Of a DNA stretch of 64,000 nucleotides, positions 32,345 through 41,277 are shown in pieces; the stretch's first letter is position 1; every line of letters starts with the position of its first letter. This DNA is from Pseudomonas schmalbachii (lineage in GTDB: Bacteria; Pseudomonadota; Gammaproteobacteria; Pseudomonadales; Pseudomonadaceae). The notes beneath the pieces were generated by a model. That model was not told the DNA's origin and did no database searches. It saw nothing but the letters and a program-made list of their open reading frames with translations. The stretch is taken from NCBI RefSeq assembly GCF_017589465.1, contig NZ_JAELYA010000001.1, positions 496,001 to 560,000 on the forward strand, in the 5' to 3' direction. A program made the position numbers and the translations under genes.

Positions 32345-33700
32345 CTATGCCACCGGGGTGCGCAGGGTGACGAATTCCTCGGCGGCGGTCGGGTGGATGC
32401 CGATGGTTTCGTCGAACACCCGCTTGGTCGCCCCGGCCTTCAGCGCCACGGCGATGCCCTGGAGAATCTCCCCGGCTTCCGGGCCGACCATGTGGCAGCC
32501 GAGCACCCTGTCGCTATCGGCATCGACCACCAGCTTCATCAGGGTCTTTTCCTGGCACTCGGTCAGGGTCAGCTTCATCGGGCGGAAACGGCTTTCGAAG
32601 ACCTTCACCTTGTGCCCGGCGCTGCGCGCCTCTTCCTCGGTCAGGCCGACGGTGCCGATGTTCGGCAGGCTGAATACCGCCGTGGGGATCAGCTTGTAGT
32701 CCAGCGGACGGTACTCTTCCGGACGGAACAGGTGCCGCGCTACCGCCATGCCTTCGGCCAGCGCCACCGGGGTCAGCTGTACCCGGCCGATCACATCGCC
32801 GAGGGCACGAATCGACGGCTCGCTGGTGTGGTAGGCATCGTCGACCTTGATGAAACCCTTCTCATCCAGATCGACCGAGACGTTCTCCAGCCCCAGGTTG
32901 TCCAGCATCGGCCGGCGCCCGGTGGCGTAGAACACACAGTCGGCCTCCAGCACGCGGCCATCCTTGAGGGTGGCGGCCAGCGTGCCGTCCGCCTGTTTCT
33001 CGATGCGTGCGATGTCGCTGTTGAACTGCAGGTTCATGCCCTTCTTGCCCAACTCGTCGCGCAGGTGCTCGCGCACGCTGCGGTCGAAACCGCGCAGGAA
33101 CAGCTCGCGGCGATACAGCAGGGTGGTCTGCGCGCCCAGGCCATGGAAGATCGAGGCGAACTCCACAGCGATATAGCCACCGCCAACCACCAGCACGCGG
33201 CGCGGCAGTTGTTCGAGGAAGAACGCCTCGTTGGAGCTGATCGCATGTTCCTTGCCGGGAATATCCGGAATCTGCGGCCAGCCGCCGGTGGCGATGAGGA
33301 TGTTGGCGGTGCGGAAGCGCTGGCCGTCGACCTCCACCGTGTGCGCGTCGCAGATGCGCGCGTGACCTTCCAGCAGGGTCACCCCGCTGTTCACCAGCAG
33401 GTTGCGGTAGACGCCGTTGAGACGCTGGATTTCGCGGTTCTTGTTGGCGATCAGGGTCGGCCAGTCGAAGGTCGCTTTTTCCAGGCTCCAGCCGAAGCCG
33501 GCGGACTGTTCGAAGTCCTCATGGAAGTGCGCTCCGTAGACCAGCAGCTTCTTCGGCACGCAGCCCACGTTCACACAGGTGCCGCCCAGGTAGCGGCTTT
33601 CCGCCACCGCCACCTTCGCGCCGAATCCGGCGGCGAAACGCGCGGCACGCACGCCGCCGGAACCGGCGCCAATCACGAACAGGTCGAAATCGAAAGACAT
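32345..33700 (-). CDS. gor: Glutathione-disulfide reductase
   Basis: A 451-residue NADPH-dependent flavoenzyme that keeps glutathione reduced in the cytoplasm. [16 protein letters not shown] is the FAD loop, C42 and C47 ([13 protein letters not shown]) the redox disulfide, [15 protein letters not shown] the NADPH loop (with Arg residues after it in [13 protein letters not shown]), and [15 protein letters not shown] the C-terminal His-Glu pair. The length is normal for Gor. GGAG is seven bases before ATG 33700 (a neighbouring ATG at 33703 is possible). It is divergent from a VOC gene. Confidence 0.96.
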   Translation of the reverse strand: MSFDFDLFVIGAGSGGVRAARFAAGFGAKVAVAESRYLGGTCVNVGCVPKKLLVYGAHFHEDFEQSAGFGWSLEKATFDWPTLIANKNREIQRLNGVYRNLLVNSGVTLLEGHARICDAHTVEVDGQRFRTANILIATGGWPQIPDIPGKEHAISSNEAFFLEQLPRRVLVVGGGYIAVEFASIFHGLGAQTTLLYRRELFLRGFDRSVREHLRDELGKKGMNLQFNSDIARIEKQADGTLAATLKDGRVLEADCVFYATGRRPMLDNLGLENVSVDLDEKGFIKVDDAYHTSEPSIRALGDVIGRVQLTPVALAEGMAVARHLFRPEEYRPLDYKLIPTAVFSLPNIGTVGLTEEEARSAGHKVKVFESRFRPMKLTLTECQEKTLMKLVVDADSDRVLGCHMVGPEAGEILQGIAVALKAGATKRVFDETIGIHPTAAEEFVTLRTPVA

Positions 33701-33785
33701 CATCGTTCTCCGCAGGCAATTGCCGGGCAGCATACCTTATCCGGACTGGCCTATCCTGCGGGGAGACCCTGCTGGAGGAGCCGCC

Positions 33786-34220
33786 ATGCGCCCTACCCTG
33801 ACTCATCTGGCCCTGCACGTTCCGGACCTGGACGCCTGCATCGCATTCTACGAAGACTTTTGCGGCATGCGCGTGATCCATCAGCGCGAAGGCAAGGGCT
33901 CGCGGATCGTCTGGATGGCGGAGCCGGGCAAGGAGCACAGCTTCATTTTCGTCATCATGCCCGGCGGCGAATCCCGCCATCTGGCCGAGGACGACTACAG
34001 CCACTTCGGCTTCGCCGTGGACAGCCACGAAGCGGTGGACGCCATCGCCGCCAGGGCCGCCGAGGCCGGCTGCCTGATCTGGGCGCCGCGCCAGGAGCCT
34101 TATCCGGTTGGCTATTACTGCGGCGTTCGTGATCCAAGTGGTAATTACGTGGAGTTCAGTTACGGCCAGCCGCTGGGGCCGGGATCGGAGGCCATGCCGA
34201 TTCCTGAACGCAGCCCGTAG
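33786..34220 (+). CDS. VOC family protein (lactoylglutathione lyase-like)
   Basis: A 144-residue vicinal-oxygen-chelate protein with metal-site candidates H7 (LTHLALHVPD), H76 of DDYSHFGFAV and the C-terminal Glu in DPSGNYVEFSYG. It could be a glyoxalase I-like or ring-cleaving/antibiotic-modifying enzyme. Its position beside gor suggests glutathione-linked detoxification (inference). GGAGGA precedes the ATG by six bases. The P. aeruginosa gor-galU region carries a comparable gene at this place. Confidence 0.85.
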   Translation: MRPTLTHLALHVPDLDACIAFYEDFCGMRVIHQREGKGSRIVWMAEPGKEHSFIFVIMPGGESRHLAEDDYSHFGFAVDSHEAVDAIAARAAEAGCLIWAPRQEPYPVGYYCGVRDPSGNYVEFSYGQPLGPGSEAMPIPERSP

Positions 34221-34299
34221 GTTGGGCTGAGCGCAGCGAAGCCCAACGGTGCCATAGCTCGGCAGATGTTGAGCTTCGCTGCGCTCAGCGCCAACCTAC
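34217..34299. repeat. REP-like inverted repeat, family B (GTAGGTTGG arms)
   Basis: GTAGGTTGGGCTGAGCGCAG faces CTGCGCTCAGCGCCAACCTAC across a spacer. Other members are at 37916-37998 and 61998-62070. It begins at the stop of the VOC gene. Confidence 0.85.
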
Positions 34300-34304
34300 A
34301 AATG

Positions 34305-34330
34305 AAAAAGCCACCCGAAGGTGGCTTTTT
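34305..34330. terminator. Bidirectional Rho-independent terminator between VOC gene and galU
   Basis: AAAAAGCCACC and GGTGGCTTTTT pair around a CGAA tetraloop, with T-runs on both strands. It serves the convergent VOC and galU genes. Confidence 0.93.
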
Positions 34331-34344
34331 CGCAACAGGCGGGC

Positions 34345-35184
34345 TCAGTGCGCCTTGCCGGTCTTGTACAGGTGCTCGTAGCAGAAGTTGGTCGCGTCGA
34401 TGTAACCCTCGGCGCTGCCGCAGTCGAAACGCTTGCCCTTGAACTTGTACGCCAGCACGCAACCGTCCTGGGCCTGCTTCATCAGGGCGTCGGTGATCTG
34501 GATTTCACCGCCCTTGCCCGGCTCGGTCTGTTCGATCAGGTCGAAGATGTCCGGAGTCAGGATGTAGCGACCGATGATCGCCAGGTTGGACGGCGCATCT
34601 TCAGGATTGGGTTTCTCGACCATGTTGTTCACGCGGAAGATGTCGTCGCGGATCATCTCGCCGGCGATCACGCCGTACTTGTTGGTCTCTTCCGGCGGCA
34701 CTTCCTGGATCGCCACGATGGAGCAGCGGAACTGGTTGTACAGCTTGACCATCTGCCGGAGGACGCTGTCGCCTTCCAGATTCAGGCACAGGTCGTCCGC
34801 CAGGACCACGGCGAACGGCTCGTCGCCGATCAGCGGGCGGCCGGTGAGGATCGCATGGCCCAGGCCCTTCATTTCGATCTGGCGGGTATAGGAGAAGGTG
34901 CACTCGTCGATCAGGCGACGGATGCCGACCAGGTATTTTTCCTTGTCGGTGTTGCGGATCTGGCTTTCCAGCTCGTAGCTGATGTCGAAGTGGTCTTCCA
35001 GGGCGCGCTTGCCACGACCAGTGACGATGCCGATCTCGGACAGGCCTGCTTCGAGGGCCTCTTCAACGGCGTACTGGATCAGCGGCTTGTTGACCACCGG
35101 CAGCATTTCCTTGGGCATGGCCTTGGTGGCCGGGAGGAAGCGAGTGCCGTAGCCGGCAGCCGGGAACAGACATTTCTTGATCAT
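34345..35184 (-). CDS. galU: UTP--glucose-1-phosphate uridylyltransferase
   Basis: A 279-residue GalU that makes UDP-glucose for lipopolysaccharide and polysaccharide synthesis. The nucleotidyltransferase signature is near the start (CLFPAAGYGTRFLPATKAMP, then KEMLPVVNKPLIQYAVEEAL). FAVVLADDLCLNLEG carries the metal-binding Asp, VEKPNPEDAPSNLAIIGRY is typical, and the C-terminus has YKFKGKRFDCGSAEGYIDAT. The length is normal. AAGGA lies before ATG 35184. A UDP-sugar dehydrogenase gene, which follows galU in P. aeruginosa, is not next to it here. Confidence 0.96.
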   Translation of the reverse strand: MIKKCLFPAAGYGTRFLPATKAMPKEMLPVVNKPLIQYAVEEALEAGLSEIGIVTGRGKRALEDHFDISYELESQIRNTDKEKYLVGIRRLIDECTFSYTRQIEMKGLGHAILTGRPLIGDEPFAVVLADDLCLNLEGDSVLRQMVKLYNQFRCSIVAIQEVPPEETNKYGVIAGEMIRDDIFRVNNMVEKPNPEDAPSNLAIIGRYILTPDIFDLIEQTEPGKGGEIQITDALMKQAQDGCVLAYKFKGKRFDCGSAEGYIDATNFCYEHLYKTGKAH

Positions 35185-35352
35185 GGGGGTCCTTCAGGGT
35201 GGACGTATGTGCCAGGTGCGCGAAGTCTAATGAGGCCGGGCACGCCTTACAATGCCCGCCCTCACTGGCATTGACCGGGGACAGAACAGCTGTCGCGCCC
35301 GATTCTGACCGCCCGGACAGTCGACGGTTCAACAGCGCCGCCGACCGCACCC

Positions 35353-35754
35353 TCAATCGCCGGCCGCATGCCGGTGCAGGTTCCAGCGCACCACGCCCCA
35401 GATCGACAGCTCGTCGCCCTCGGCGATGCGGATCGCCGGGTAGCGGTCATTGGCCGCCAGCAGGGCGAACTGCCCGTCGATGATGCCCAGCCGGCGGACC
35501 ATCGGCTCCCCGTTCACCGCCGCCACCACGATCTCGCCGGCGGACGCCAGCAGCGAGCGGTCCACCACCAGCAGGTCGTCGTCATGAATGCCGGCGCCTG
35601 TCATCCCATCGCCATGTGCGCGGACTATGTAGGTATGGGAGCCGCCCAGGTCGAGCAGCGAATCCAGCGATACGCCCCCACCTGCCGGCACGGCAGCGGA
35701 AAACGGGAAGGCTGGAGCGGTGGAAGCGGATGCCAGGCATGCGGAGGCAGACAT
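35353..35754 (-). CDS. UmuD-like S24 protein lacking the catalytic Ser-Lys dyad
   Basis: A 133-residue protein of UmuD length and layout (FPFSAAVPAGGGVSLDSLLD, then SHTYIVRAHGDGMTGAGIHD, DDLLVVDRSLLASAGEIVVA, and SIWGVVRWNLHRH at the end). The nucleophile Ser of the S24 motif (GDSM) is G50 (codon GGG), and the Lys of UmuD (V-K-K-L) is R87. It therefore should not self-cleave. A perfect LexA box lies 23 bp upstream of the start, so it is expected to be SOS-induced. There is no umuC beside it. It may be a decaying gene or an UmuD-like protein that acts uncleaved. Confidence 0.78.
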   Translation of the reverse strand: MSASACLASASTAPAFPFSAAVPAGGGVSLDSLLDLGGSHTYIVRAHGDGMTGAGIHDDDLLVVDRSLLASAGEIVVAAVNGEPMVRRLGIIDGQFALLAANDRYPAIRIAEGDELSIWGVVRWNLHRHAAGD

Positions 35755-35776
35755 TGTCGGTTACCTGCAACGAATA

Positions 35777-35792
35777 CTGTATATTCATACAG
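35777..35792 (-). promoter_or_regulatory. LexA (SOS) box
   Basis: CTGTATATTCATACAG matches the CTGT-N8-ACAG consensus perfectly, 23 bp before the start of the UmuD-like gene on the minus strand, where it would cover the promoter. Confidence 0.9.
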
Positions 35793-35917
35793 ATAACAGA
35801 AGAAAGCAGGCCTGACAAGCGGCTCTTGGGCTGCATATGGCCAGATGCGACCATTCGGCTGCAGCCGTTGTCCGGCCAAAAGGCTGGGCTACCCTTACTG
35901 GGGCGAGGGCTATCAAG

Positions 35918-36079
35918 ATGAATCCCGGTACGTTCGTGACACTCCTGATTCTCGGCTGGTTGCTGCTGGCTGCCGTCACCCTGTGGGCACTGCTGCGGGT
36001 GCATCGGCGCAAGGCCAAGCTGCACAAGGCCCTGGGCGCCACGGAAGAACGCTCGCGCCACCCTGCCGTTCCGCACTGA
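35918..36079 (+). CDS. Small single-span membrane protein
   Basis: A 53-residue protein: an N-terminal hydrophobic helix (TFVTLLILGWLLLAAVTLWA) then a short basic tail (LLRVHRRKAKLHKALG). It probably sits in the inner membrane with the tail in the cytoplasm. ATG 35918 is preceded by GAGGG, somewhat far upstream. No family is recognised. It is divergent from the UmuD-like gene. Confidence 0.6.
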   Translation: MNPGTFVTLLILGWLLLAAVTLWALLRVHRRKAKLHKALGATEERSRHPAVPH

Positions 36080-36238
36080 CTGGCCTCGGCCCGCCCTCTC
36101 CTCCTCTCTCCTTCTTCTATAGGTCGCCGGTTACGCGGATCACTGCACCATCGGCGCGCCCATGCCGCTATCGGCCGCTCGATTCGTGGAAAGCCTGCCG
36201 GCAATCCGGTGAAACGCTTTCTGACGCACGGACAAAAT

Positions 36239-36250
36239 TTTGTATACAAA
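36239..36250. promoter_or_regulatory. TTTGTATACAAA palindrome before the purine permease
   Basis: A perfect 12-bp palindrome 53 bp upstream of the NCS2 permease start. Sites with a TGTATACA core are used by GntR- and LacI-type regulators of purine use, so this is a likely operator. The rest of 36080-36302 holds nothing else recognisable. Confidence 0.55.
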
Positions 36251-36302
36251 GTCGTAGCCAATCACTTATTTCTTTGTCTACAGTAGCCGCACAACAATAA
36301 AC

Positions 36303-37859
36303 ATGAGCGTACCACCCATGAAAACGCCTTCTGCTGGAACGGCTTCCGTGCAACGTCCGGAAGACGAGAATCTCGGTATCGGTGCAAACATGGCCTATGG
36401 CCTGCAGCATGTTCTGACGATGTATGGTGGGATAGTCGCAGTACCCCTGATCCTCGGCCAGGCGGCCGGTCTGTCGCCCAGCGACATCGGCCTGCTGATC
36501 GCGGCCTCGCTGTTCGCCGGTGGTGTGGCGACGCTGCTGCAGACCCTCGGCATTCCCTTCTTCGGTTGCAAGCTGCCGCTGGTCCAGGGCGTTTCCTTCG
36601 CTGGCGTGGCGACGATGATCGCCATCCTCGGCGGCGGTTATGAAGGCGGCGGCATACCCGCGGTGCTCGGCGCGGTCATGGCGGCCTCCTTCATAGGGCT
36701 GCTGATAACGCCGATCTTCTCGCGCATCACCAAGTTCTTCCCGCCGCTGGTCACCGGCGTGGTGATCACCACCATCGGCCTGACGCTGATGCCGGTGGCC
36801 GCCCGCTGGGCCATGGGCGGCAACAGCCAGGCGCCGGACTTCGGCAGCATGTCCAACATCGGCCTGGCGGCGTTCACGCTGGCCGTCGTGCTGCTGCTGA
36901 GCAAGCTCGGCAGCGCTTCCATCTCGCGGCTGTCGATCCTGCTGGCGATGATCATCGGCACGCTTGTCGCTGCGGCGCTGGGCATGACCGACTTCTCCAG
37001 GGTCGCCCAGGGCCCGATGATGGCGTTCCCGACGCCCTTCCACTTCGGCATGCCGACCTTCCACATCGCCGCGATCATCTCGATGTGCATCGTGATCATG
37101 GTGACCCTGGTGGAAACCTCGGCCGACATCCTCGCCGTGGGTGAAATCATCGAGACCAAGGTGGACTCCCGCCGCCTCGGCGACGGCCTGCGCGCCGACA
37201 TGCTGTCGAGCCTGCTGGCGCCGATCTTCGGCTCCTTCACCCAGAGCGCCTTCGCCCAGAACGTCGGCCTGGTCGCCGTCACCGGCGTGAAGAGCCGCTT
37301 CGTGGTGGCCACCGGCGGCCTGTTCCTGATCACCCTCGGCCTGCTGCCGGTGATGGGCCGGGTGATCGCGGCGGTGCCGACCTCCGTCCTCGGCGGCGCC
37401 GGCGTCGTGCTGTTCGGCACCGTGGCGGCGAGCGGCATCCGCACGCTGTCGAAGGTGGACTACCGCAACAACATGAACCTGATCATCGTCGCCACCTCCC
37501 TCGGCTTCGGCATGATCCCGATCGCCGCTCCGCACTTCTACGAGCACTTCCCGAGCTGGTTCGCCACCATCTTCCACTCCGGCATCAGCTCCGCCGCAGT
37601 GATGGCCATCGTGCTGAACCTGCTGTTCAACCACGTCAAGGCCGGCAACTCCGACCAGCAGTCGGTCTTCGTCGCCGCCAGCGACCGCACCCTGCGCTAC
37701 CAGGACATCGCCGCGCTGAACGATGGCGACTACTTCCAGAACGGCAAGCTGTACGACGCCGACGGCAAGGAGGTGCAGATCGTCGACGACGAGCACGGCC
37801 ACCACGCCCCGGAGTCCCGACGGCAGGGAATGCCGGCGACTGAAGGCAGCCATGCCTAG
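36303..37859 (+). CDS. NCS2 family nucleobase:cation symporter (xanthine/urate type)
   Basis: A 518-residue inner-membrane carrier with about 14 hydrophobic segments. GLQHVLTMYGGIVAVPLILG opens the family fold, LPLVQGVSFAGVATM and GVVITTIGLTLMPVA follow, and SFTQSAFAQNVGLVAVTGVK carries the QNxG-type substrate motif of xanthine/urate members. It would import an oxidised purine with H+ or Na+. The hydrophilic C-tail of about 70 residues is longer than usual. ATG 36303 has no clear Shine-Dalgarno; ATG 36318 is an alternative. A strong terminator follows. Confidence 0.92.
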   Translation: MSVPPMKTPSAGTASVQRPEDENLGIGANMAYGLQHVLTMYGGIVAVPLILGQAAGLSPSDIGLLIAASLFAGGVATLLQTLGIPFFGCKLPLVQGVSFAGVATMIAILGGGYEGGGIPAVLGAVMAASFIGLLITPIFSRITKFFPPLVTGVVITTIGLTLMPVAARWAMGGNSQAPDFGSMSNIGLAAFTLAVVLLLSKLGSASISRLSILLAMIIGTLVAAALGMTDFSRVAQGPMMAFPTPFHFGMPTFHIAAIISMCIVIMVTLVETSADILAVGEIIETKVDSRRLGDGLRADMLSSLLAPIFGSFTQSAFAQNVGLVAVTGVKSRFVVATGGLFLITLGLLPVMGRVIAAVPTSVLGGAGVVLFGTVAASGIRTLSKVDYRNNMNLIIVATSLGFGMIPIAAPHFYEHFPSWFATIFHSGISSAAVMAIVLNLLFNHVKAGNSDQQSVFVAASDRTLRYQDIAALNDGDYFQNGKLYDADGKEVQIVDDEHGHHAPESRRQGMPATEGSHA

Positions 37860-37878
37860 CGGCAGCTGAAACGAACGG

Positions 37879-37909
37879 GACCCCGCCAATTGGCGGGGTC
37901 TTTGTTTTT
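37879..37909 (+). terminator. Rho-independent terminator of the NCS2 permease gene
   Basis: GACCCCGCCAATTGGCGGGGTC folds into a perfect stem and is followed by TTTGTTTTT, 20 bp after the stop codon. Confidence 0.93.
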
Positions 37910-37915
37910 GCAGTC

Positions 37916-37998
37916 GTAGGTTGGCGCTGAGCTTGCGAAGCCCAACATTTGCCAGGCCATTGCAGTGTTGGGCTTCACTTCGTTCAGCGCCAACCTAC
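37916..37998. repeat. REP-like inverted repeat, family B (second copy)
   Basis: GTAGGTTGGCGCTGAGCTTG at the left faces TTCGTTCAGCGCCAACCTAC at the right. It lies in the 480-bp gap between the purine permease and the sodium:solute symporter; the rest of that gap (37999-38340) is AT-richer and shows no gene, only a possible promoter region. Confidence 0.85.
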
Positions 37999-38340
37999 GA
38001 ACACGCCGTTCTGTTTCTACAACACCACATGTAAAAAATATCTGACCAACGCATACGACACTCTCTAGTCAACCCCAACAAATCAGCCGCTTACGAAACA
38101 GAACAATCGCTCGTCCGTCATTTTTTTCGTTCATCGACCATCTAATCGTTTGACATATTTTACGAGTTTGGCAGACTGCCCGACCGTTGTAGTAAGTGGT
38201 TACGCTTTCCTTGCGTGCTGGCTCCAGCACACCCGCCGCCCGCTTGCGACACACAAACAAAAACAACTCAGTCAGTCGCGGCGCCCCTGCCCAAGCCACG
38301 CTCGGCGGGACGGTGTCGGACGCGCCAACGGAAAGTACAA

Positions 38341-39792
38341 ATGCTGATCTGGTTTGTAGCGGTATACCTGCTGATCACTGTCGCTGTCGGCTTCTACGCC
38401 ACCACCCGCGTGCACAACTCCTCGGACTACGCTGCCGCTGGCCGGAGCATGTCCTTCCCCCTCGTCGTCACCATGGTGTTCGCCACCTGGTTCGGTTCCG
38501 AAGCCGTGCTGGGCATTCCGGCGACGTTCCTCGAAGAAGGTTTCGCCGGGATCGTCGAAGATCCGTTCGGCTCCTTCGGCTGCCTGATGCTGGTCGGCCT
38601 CATCTTTGCCCGTCCGCTCTACCGCCTGAACCTGCTCACCATCGGCGACTTCTTCCGCAAGCGCTTCGGCCAGCACGTGGAAATCTTCACCAGCCTGGTG
38701 ATCATCATCTCCTACATGGGCTGGGTCGCCGCGCAGATCACCGCGCTGGGCGTGGTCTTCAGCGTGCTGTCCGACGGCGCACTGACCACCACCCAGGGCA
38801 TGATGATCGGCGCCACCATCGTTCTGCTGCATACCCTGTTCGGCGGCATGTGGTCCGTTGCGCTGACCGACTTCCTGCAGATGATCATCATCGTCGCCGG
38901 CCTGTTCTACCTGGTCTGGCTGATCGGCGACATGGCTGGCGGTCCGGTCAATGTGATCAGCCACGCCGCCAGCGAAGGCAAGTTCACCTTCCTGCACGGC
39001 ACCTCGGCCAAGGACATCGTCGCCTTCCTGGGAGCGGCGGTGACCATGATGTTCGGCTCGATTCCGCAGCAGGACGTCTATGCCCGCGTAATGTCGGCCA
39101 AGACCGAGAAGATCGCCTCGCGCGCCACCATGACCGGTGCCTGCTGCTACCTGGTCTTCTGCATGCTGCCGATCTTCCTGATCTACGCCGGCTCGATGAT
39201 CGAACCGGAGATGGTCAAGCACTGGCTGGCCGAAGACTCGCAGCAGATCCTGCCGCACCTGATCCTGGAACGTACCCCGCTGTTCGCCCAGATCATGTTC
39301 TTCGGCGCCCTGCTCTCGGCAATCATGTCCTCCGCCTCGGGCGCCCTGCTGGCCCCGTCGGTGACCCTGACCGAGAACATCGTCAAGCACTTCCTGCCCA
39401 ACATGACCGACCGCCAGGCCCTGCTGGCCATGCGTTGCAGCGTGCTGGCAATGACCCTCGCCACCTGCGTGTTCGCGCTGTACTCCACCGCGAGCATCTA
39501 CGAGATGGTCGGCAACGCCTACAAGGTGACCCTGGTCGCCGCCGTGGTGCCGCTGTTCTTCGGTCTGTTCTGGAAGCGCGCCACCACCCAGGGCGCCCTG
39601 ACCGCCATCGCATGCGGCCTGCTCACCTGGGTATCGCTGGAAATCGGCCATCAGGAAGGCGACTTCTGGCCGCCGCAGCTGGTTGGCCTGATCTGCAGCG
39701 CCGTCGGCATGATCGTCGGCTCCCTGGCCCCGCAGTTCAGCAAGCACCGCGGCGAGAGCGTCTCGGCCATGGCTGCCGCAGCCGGTAACTGA
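38341..39792 (+). CDS. Sodium:solute symporter (SSS family)
   Basis: A 483-residue inner-membrane protein with about 13 hydrophobic segments. YAAAGRSMSFPLVVTMVFAT, WFGSEAVLGIPATFLEEG and FGSIPQQDVYARVMSAKTEK are typical SSS signatures. It couples uptake of an organic solute to Na+; the substrate is not evident, though it stands next to a purine permease. ATG 38341 follows GGAAAG; the longer frame would need translation through the leader. The gene is monocistronic, closed by a terminator. Confidence 0.9.
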   Translation: MLIWFVAVYLLITVAVGFYATTRVHNSSDYAAAGRSMSFPLVVTMVFATWFGSEAVLGIPATFLEEGFAGIVEDPFGSFGCLMLVGLIFARPLYRLNLLTIGDFFRKRFGQHVEIFTSLVIIISYMGWVAAQITALGVVFSVLSDGALTTTQGMMIGATIVLLHTLFGGMWSVALTDFLQMIIIVAGLFYLVWLIGDMAGGPVNVISHAASEGKFTFLHGTSAKDIVAFLGAAVTMMFGSIPQQDVYARVMSAKTEKIASRATMTGACCYLVFCMLPIFLIYAGSMIEPEMVKHWLAEDSQQILPHLILERTPLFAQIMFFGALLSAIMSSASGALLAPSVTLTENIVKHFLPNMTDRQALLAMRCSVLAMTLATCVFALYSTASIYEMVGNAYKVTLVAAVVPLFFGLFWKRATTQGALTAIACGLLTWVSLEIGHQEGDFWPPQLVGLICSAVGMIVGSLAPQFSKHRGESVSAMAAAAGN

Positions 39793-39804
39793 GTTGCAAT
39801 GAAG

Positions 39805-39830
39805 AAGCCCCGCCTCGTGCGGGGCTTTTT
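39805..39830 (+). terminator. Rho-independent terminator of the SSS symporter gene
   Basis: AAGCCCCGC and GCGGGGCTT pair across CTCGT, followed by a run of T, 12 bp after the stop. Confidence 0.93.
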
Positions 39831-39892
39831 CATTTCCGTCTCGGTAACGGTTGATACCGCCTGCTGGGCAGGGTGGTCACGAGCCCTGCGCA

Positions 39893-39914
39893 CAAATAAA
39901 TAGTCATTTATTTG
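39893..39914. promoter_or_regulatory. CAAATAAAT inverted repeat upstream of the ABC exporter operon
   Basis: CAAATAAAT and its exact complement ATTTATTTG flank AGTC in an AT-rich patch about 210 bp before the adaptor gene. It may be an operator for an unlinked regulator. The remaining 39832-40125 shows no gene. Confidence 0.45.
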
Positions 39915-40125
39915 ACCATTGTGATTAATTTATCTTCCATTCGTCGGATATTTGACTCTTTTCCGTTACACCCATCTCCCTCCCTTCTGCAGCAACTCCT
40001 TGATTTGCAAGCCTCGCCGCGCACAAGCGGTGGGTCCGCCGAGCAAACGTCCGCGTTAAGCCAGCGAAACAGCAGTTTGGGCTGACCTAGACTCAGCCCA
40101 TTGGCTCCCAGCGGAGGCGATCAGC

Positions 40126-41277
40126 ATGCGCAAGTTGTTGATAGTCGTTCCTATTTTCGCCCTGGCGGCAGGCGTCACGGGCTTCTGGACCCGCCCCGAT
40201 CCGGTGCCGGTCCGGCTGGCCGAAGTGAGCAGCGGACCGGTGGAAACCCTGGTCGCCAATACCCGCGCCGGCACCGTCAAGGCCTGCCGCCGCTCGAATC
40301 TCTCGTTCAAGATCGGCGGGCAGGTCAGCGAACTGCTGATCCAGCCCGGACAGCGGGTGAAAGCCGGCGACGTACTCATGCGCCTGCGCCAGGACGACCT
40401 GCAGGCACGCGCCGACGAAGCCCACGCCCGCCTCGACGACCAGCGCAACCTGCGCGAGCAGCGCTGCCAACAGGCCCTGCGCGACGGCCGCGACCTGCAG
40501 CGCCTGACCCACCTGGCCGAGCGCAACCTCGCCTCCCGAGACCTGCTCGACCAGAGCGCCACCCGCGCCCGCCTCTCGCGCCTGCAATGCGATGGTGCCG
40601 CCGCGCGCATCCGCGAAGCCGAGGCCGCGCTCGACCTGCAGCTCTCCCTGCTCGACCAGGCCACCCTGCGCGCGCCCTTCTCCGGCGTGGTGGCGGAAAT
40701 CAACGGCGAGCTGGGCGAAGTGGTCACCCCTTCCCCGCCGGGCATCCCCACGCCGCCGGCGGTGGACCTGATCGACGACCAGTGCCTTTATGTGGAAGCG
40801 CCGATCGACGAAGTGGACGCCGCCCGCGTACGTCCGGGCATGCCGGTACGCATCACCCTGGATGCCCTCGGCGAGCGCAGCTTCGAAGGCGAAGTCGCGC
40901 GCATCGCGCCCTTCGTCCGCGAACTGGAGAAGCAGGCGCGCACCGTCGACGTCGAAGTGCGTTTCGCCCGCCTGCCGAAGGACGTGCCGCTGCTGAGCGG
41001 CTACAGCGCCGACGTGGAAATCCTCCTGCAGCAGCACCCGCGCACCCTGCGCGTGCCGACCGAGAGCGTGCTCGACGGCGGCCGCGTACTGCGCCTGGAC
41101 CCCGCCAGCGGTCATCTGCGCGAACGGAAGGTCGAGATCGGCCTGACCAACTGGCGCTGGAGCGAAGTCACCGCCGGGCTGGATGCCGGCGACAGGGTGA
41201 TCGCCGGCCATGACCGCGAGGGAGTGCGGGACGGCGCCCTGGTGACCGCCCTCGACACACGGGAGAACACGCAATGA
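40126..41277 (+). CDS. HlyD/MacA-type periplasmic adaptor of an ABC exporter
   Basis: A 383-residue membrane-fusion protein. An uncleaved N-terminal anchor (LLIVVPIFALAAGVTGFW) is followed by a lipoyl half (LSFKIGGQVSELLIQPGQRV), a coiled-coil hairpin (about residues 95-175, with LASRDLLDQSATRARLSRLQ) and the second lipoyl half (ATLRAPFSGVVAEINGELGE). It links an inner-membrane pump to an outer-membrane channel. GGAGG lies eight bases before the ATG. Its stop overlaps the start of the ATPase gene (ATGA). No TolC-like gene is next to it. Confidence 0.9.
   Translation: MRKLLIVVPIFALAAGVTGFWTRPDPVPVRLAEVSSGPVETLVANTRAGTVKACRRSNLSFKIGGQVSELLIQPGQRVKAGDVLMRLRQDDLQARADEAHARLDDQRNLREQRCQQALRDGRDLQRLTHLAERNLASRDLLDQSATRARLSRLQCDGAAARIREAEAALDLQLSLLDQATLRAPFSGVVAEINGELGEVVTPSPPGIPTPPAVDLIDDQCLYVEAPIDEVDAARVRPGMPVRITLDALGERSFEGEVARIAPFVRELEKQARTVDVEVRFARLPKDVPLLSGYSADVEILLQQHPRTLRVPTESVLDGGRVLRLDPASGHLRERKVEIGLTNWRWSEVTAGLDAGDRVIAGHDREGVRDGALVTALDTRENTQ

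Noticed and set aside
32282-34132. Long plus-strand frame opposite gor
   Set aside because: The gor gene on the minus strand has all redox and cofactor motifs; the opposite frame is compositional.
36168-37889. Long His/Asp/Arg-rich minus-strand frame opposite the purine permease
   Set aside because: Such composition is the reverse complement of a hydrophobic membrane protein gene; the permease is clearly the real one.
38069-38299. 76-codon minus-strand frame before the sodium:solute symporter
   Set aside because: No ribosome site, no recognisable family, and it overlaps the probable promoter region of the symporter.
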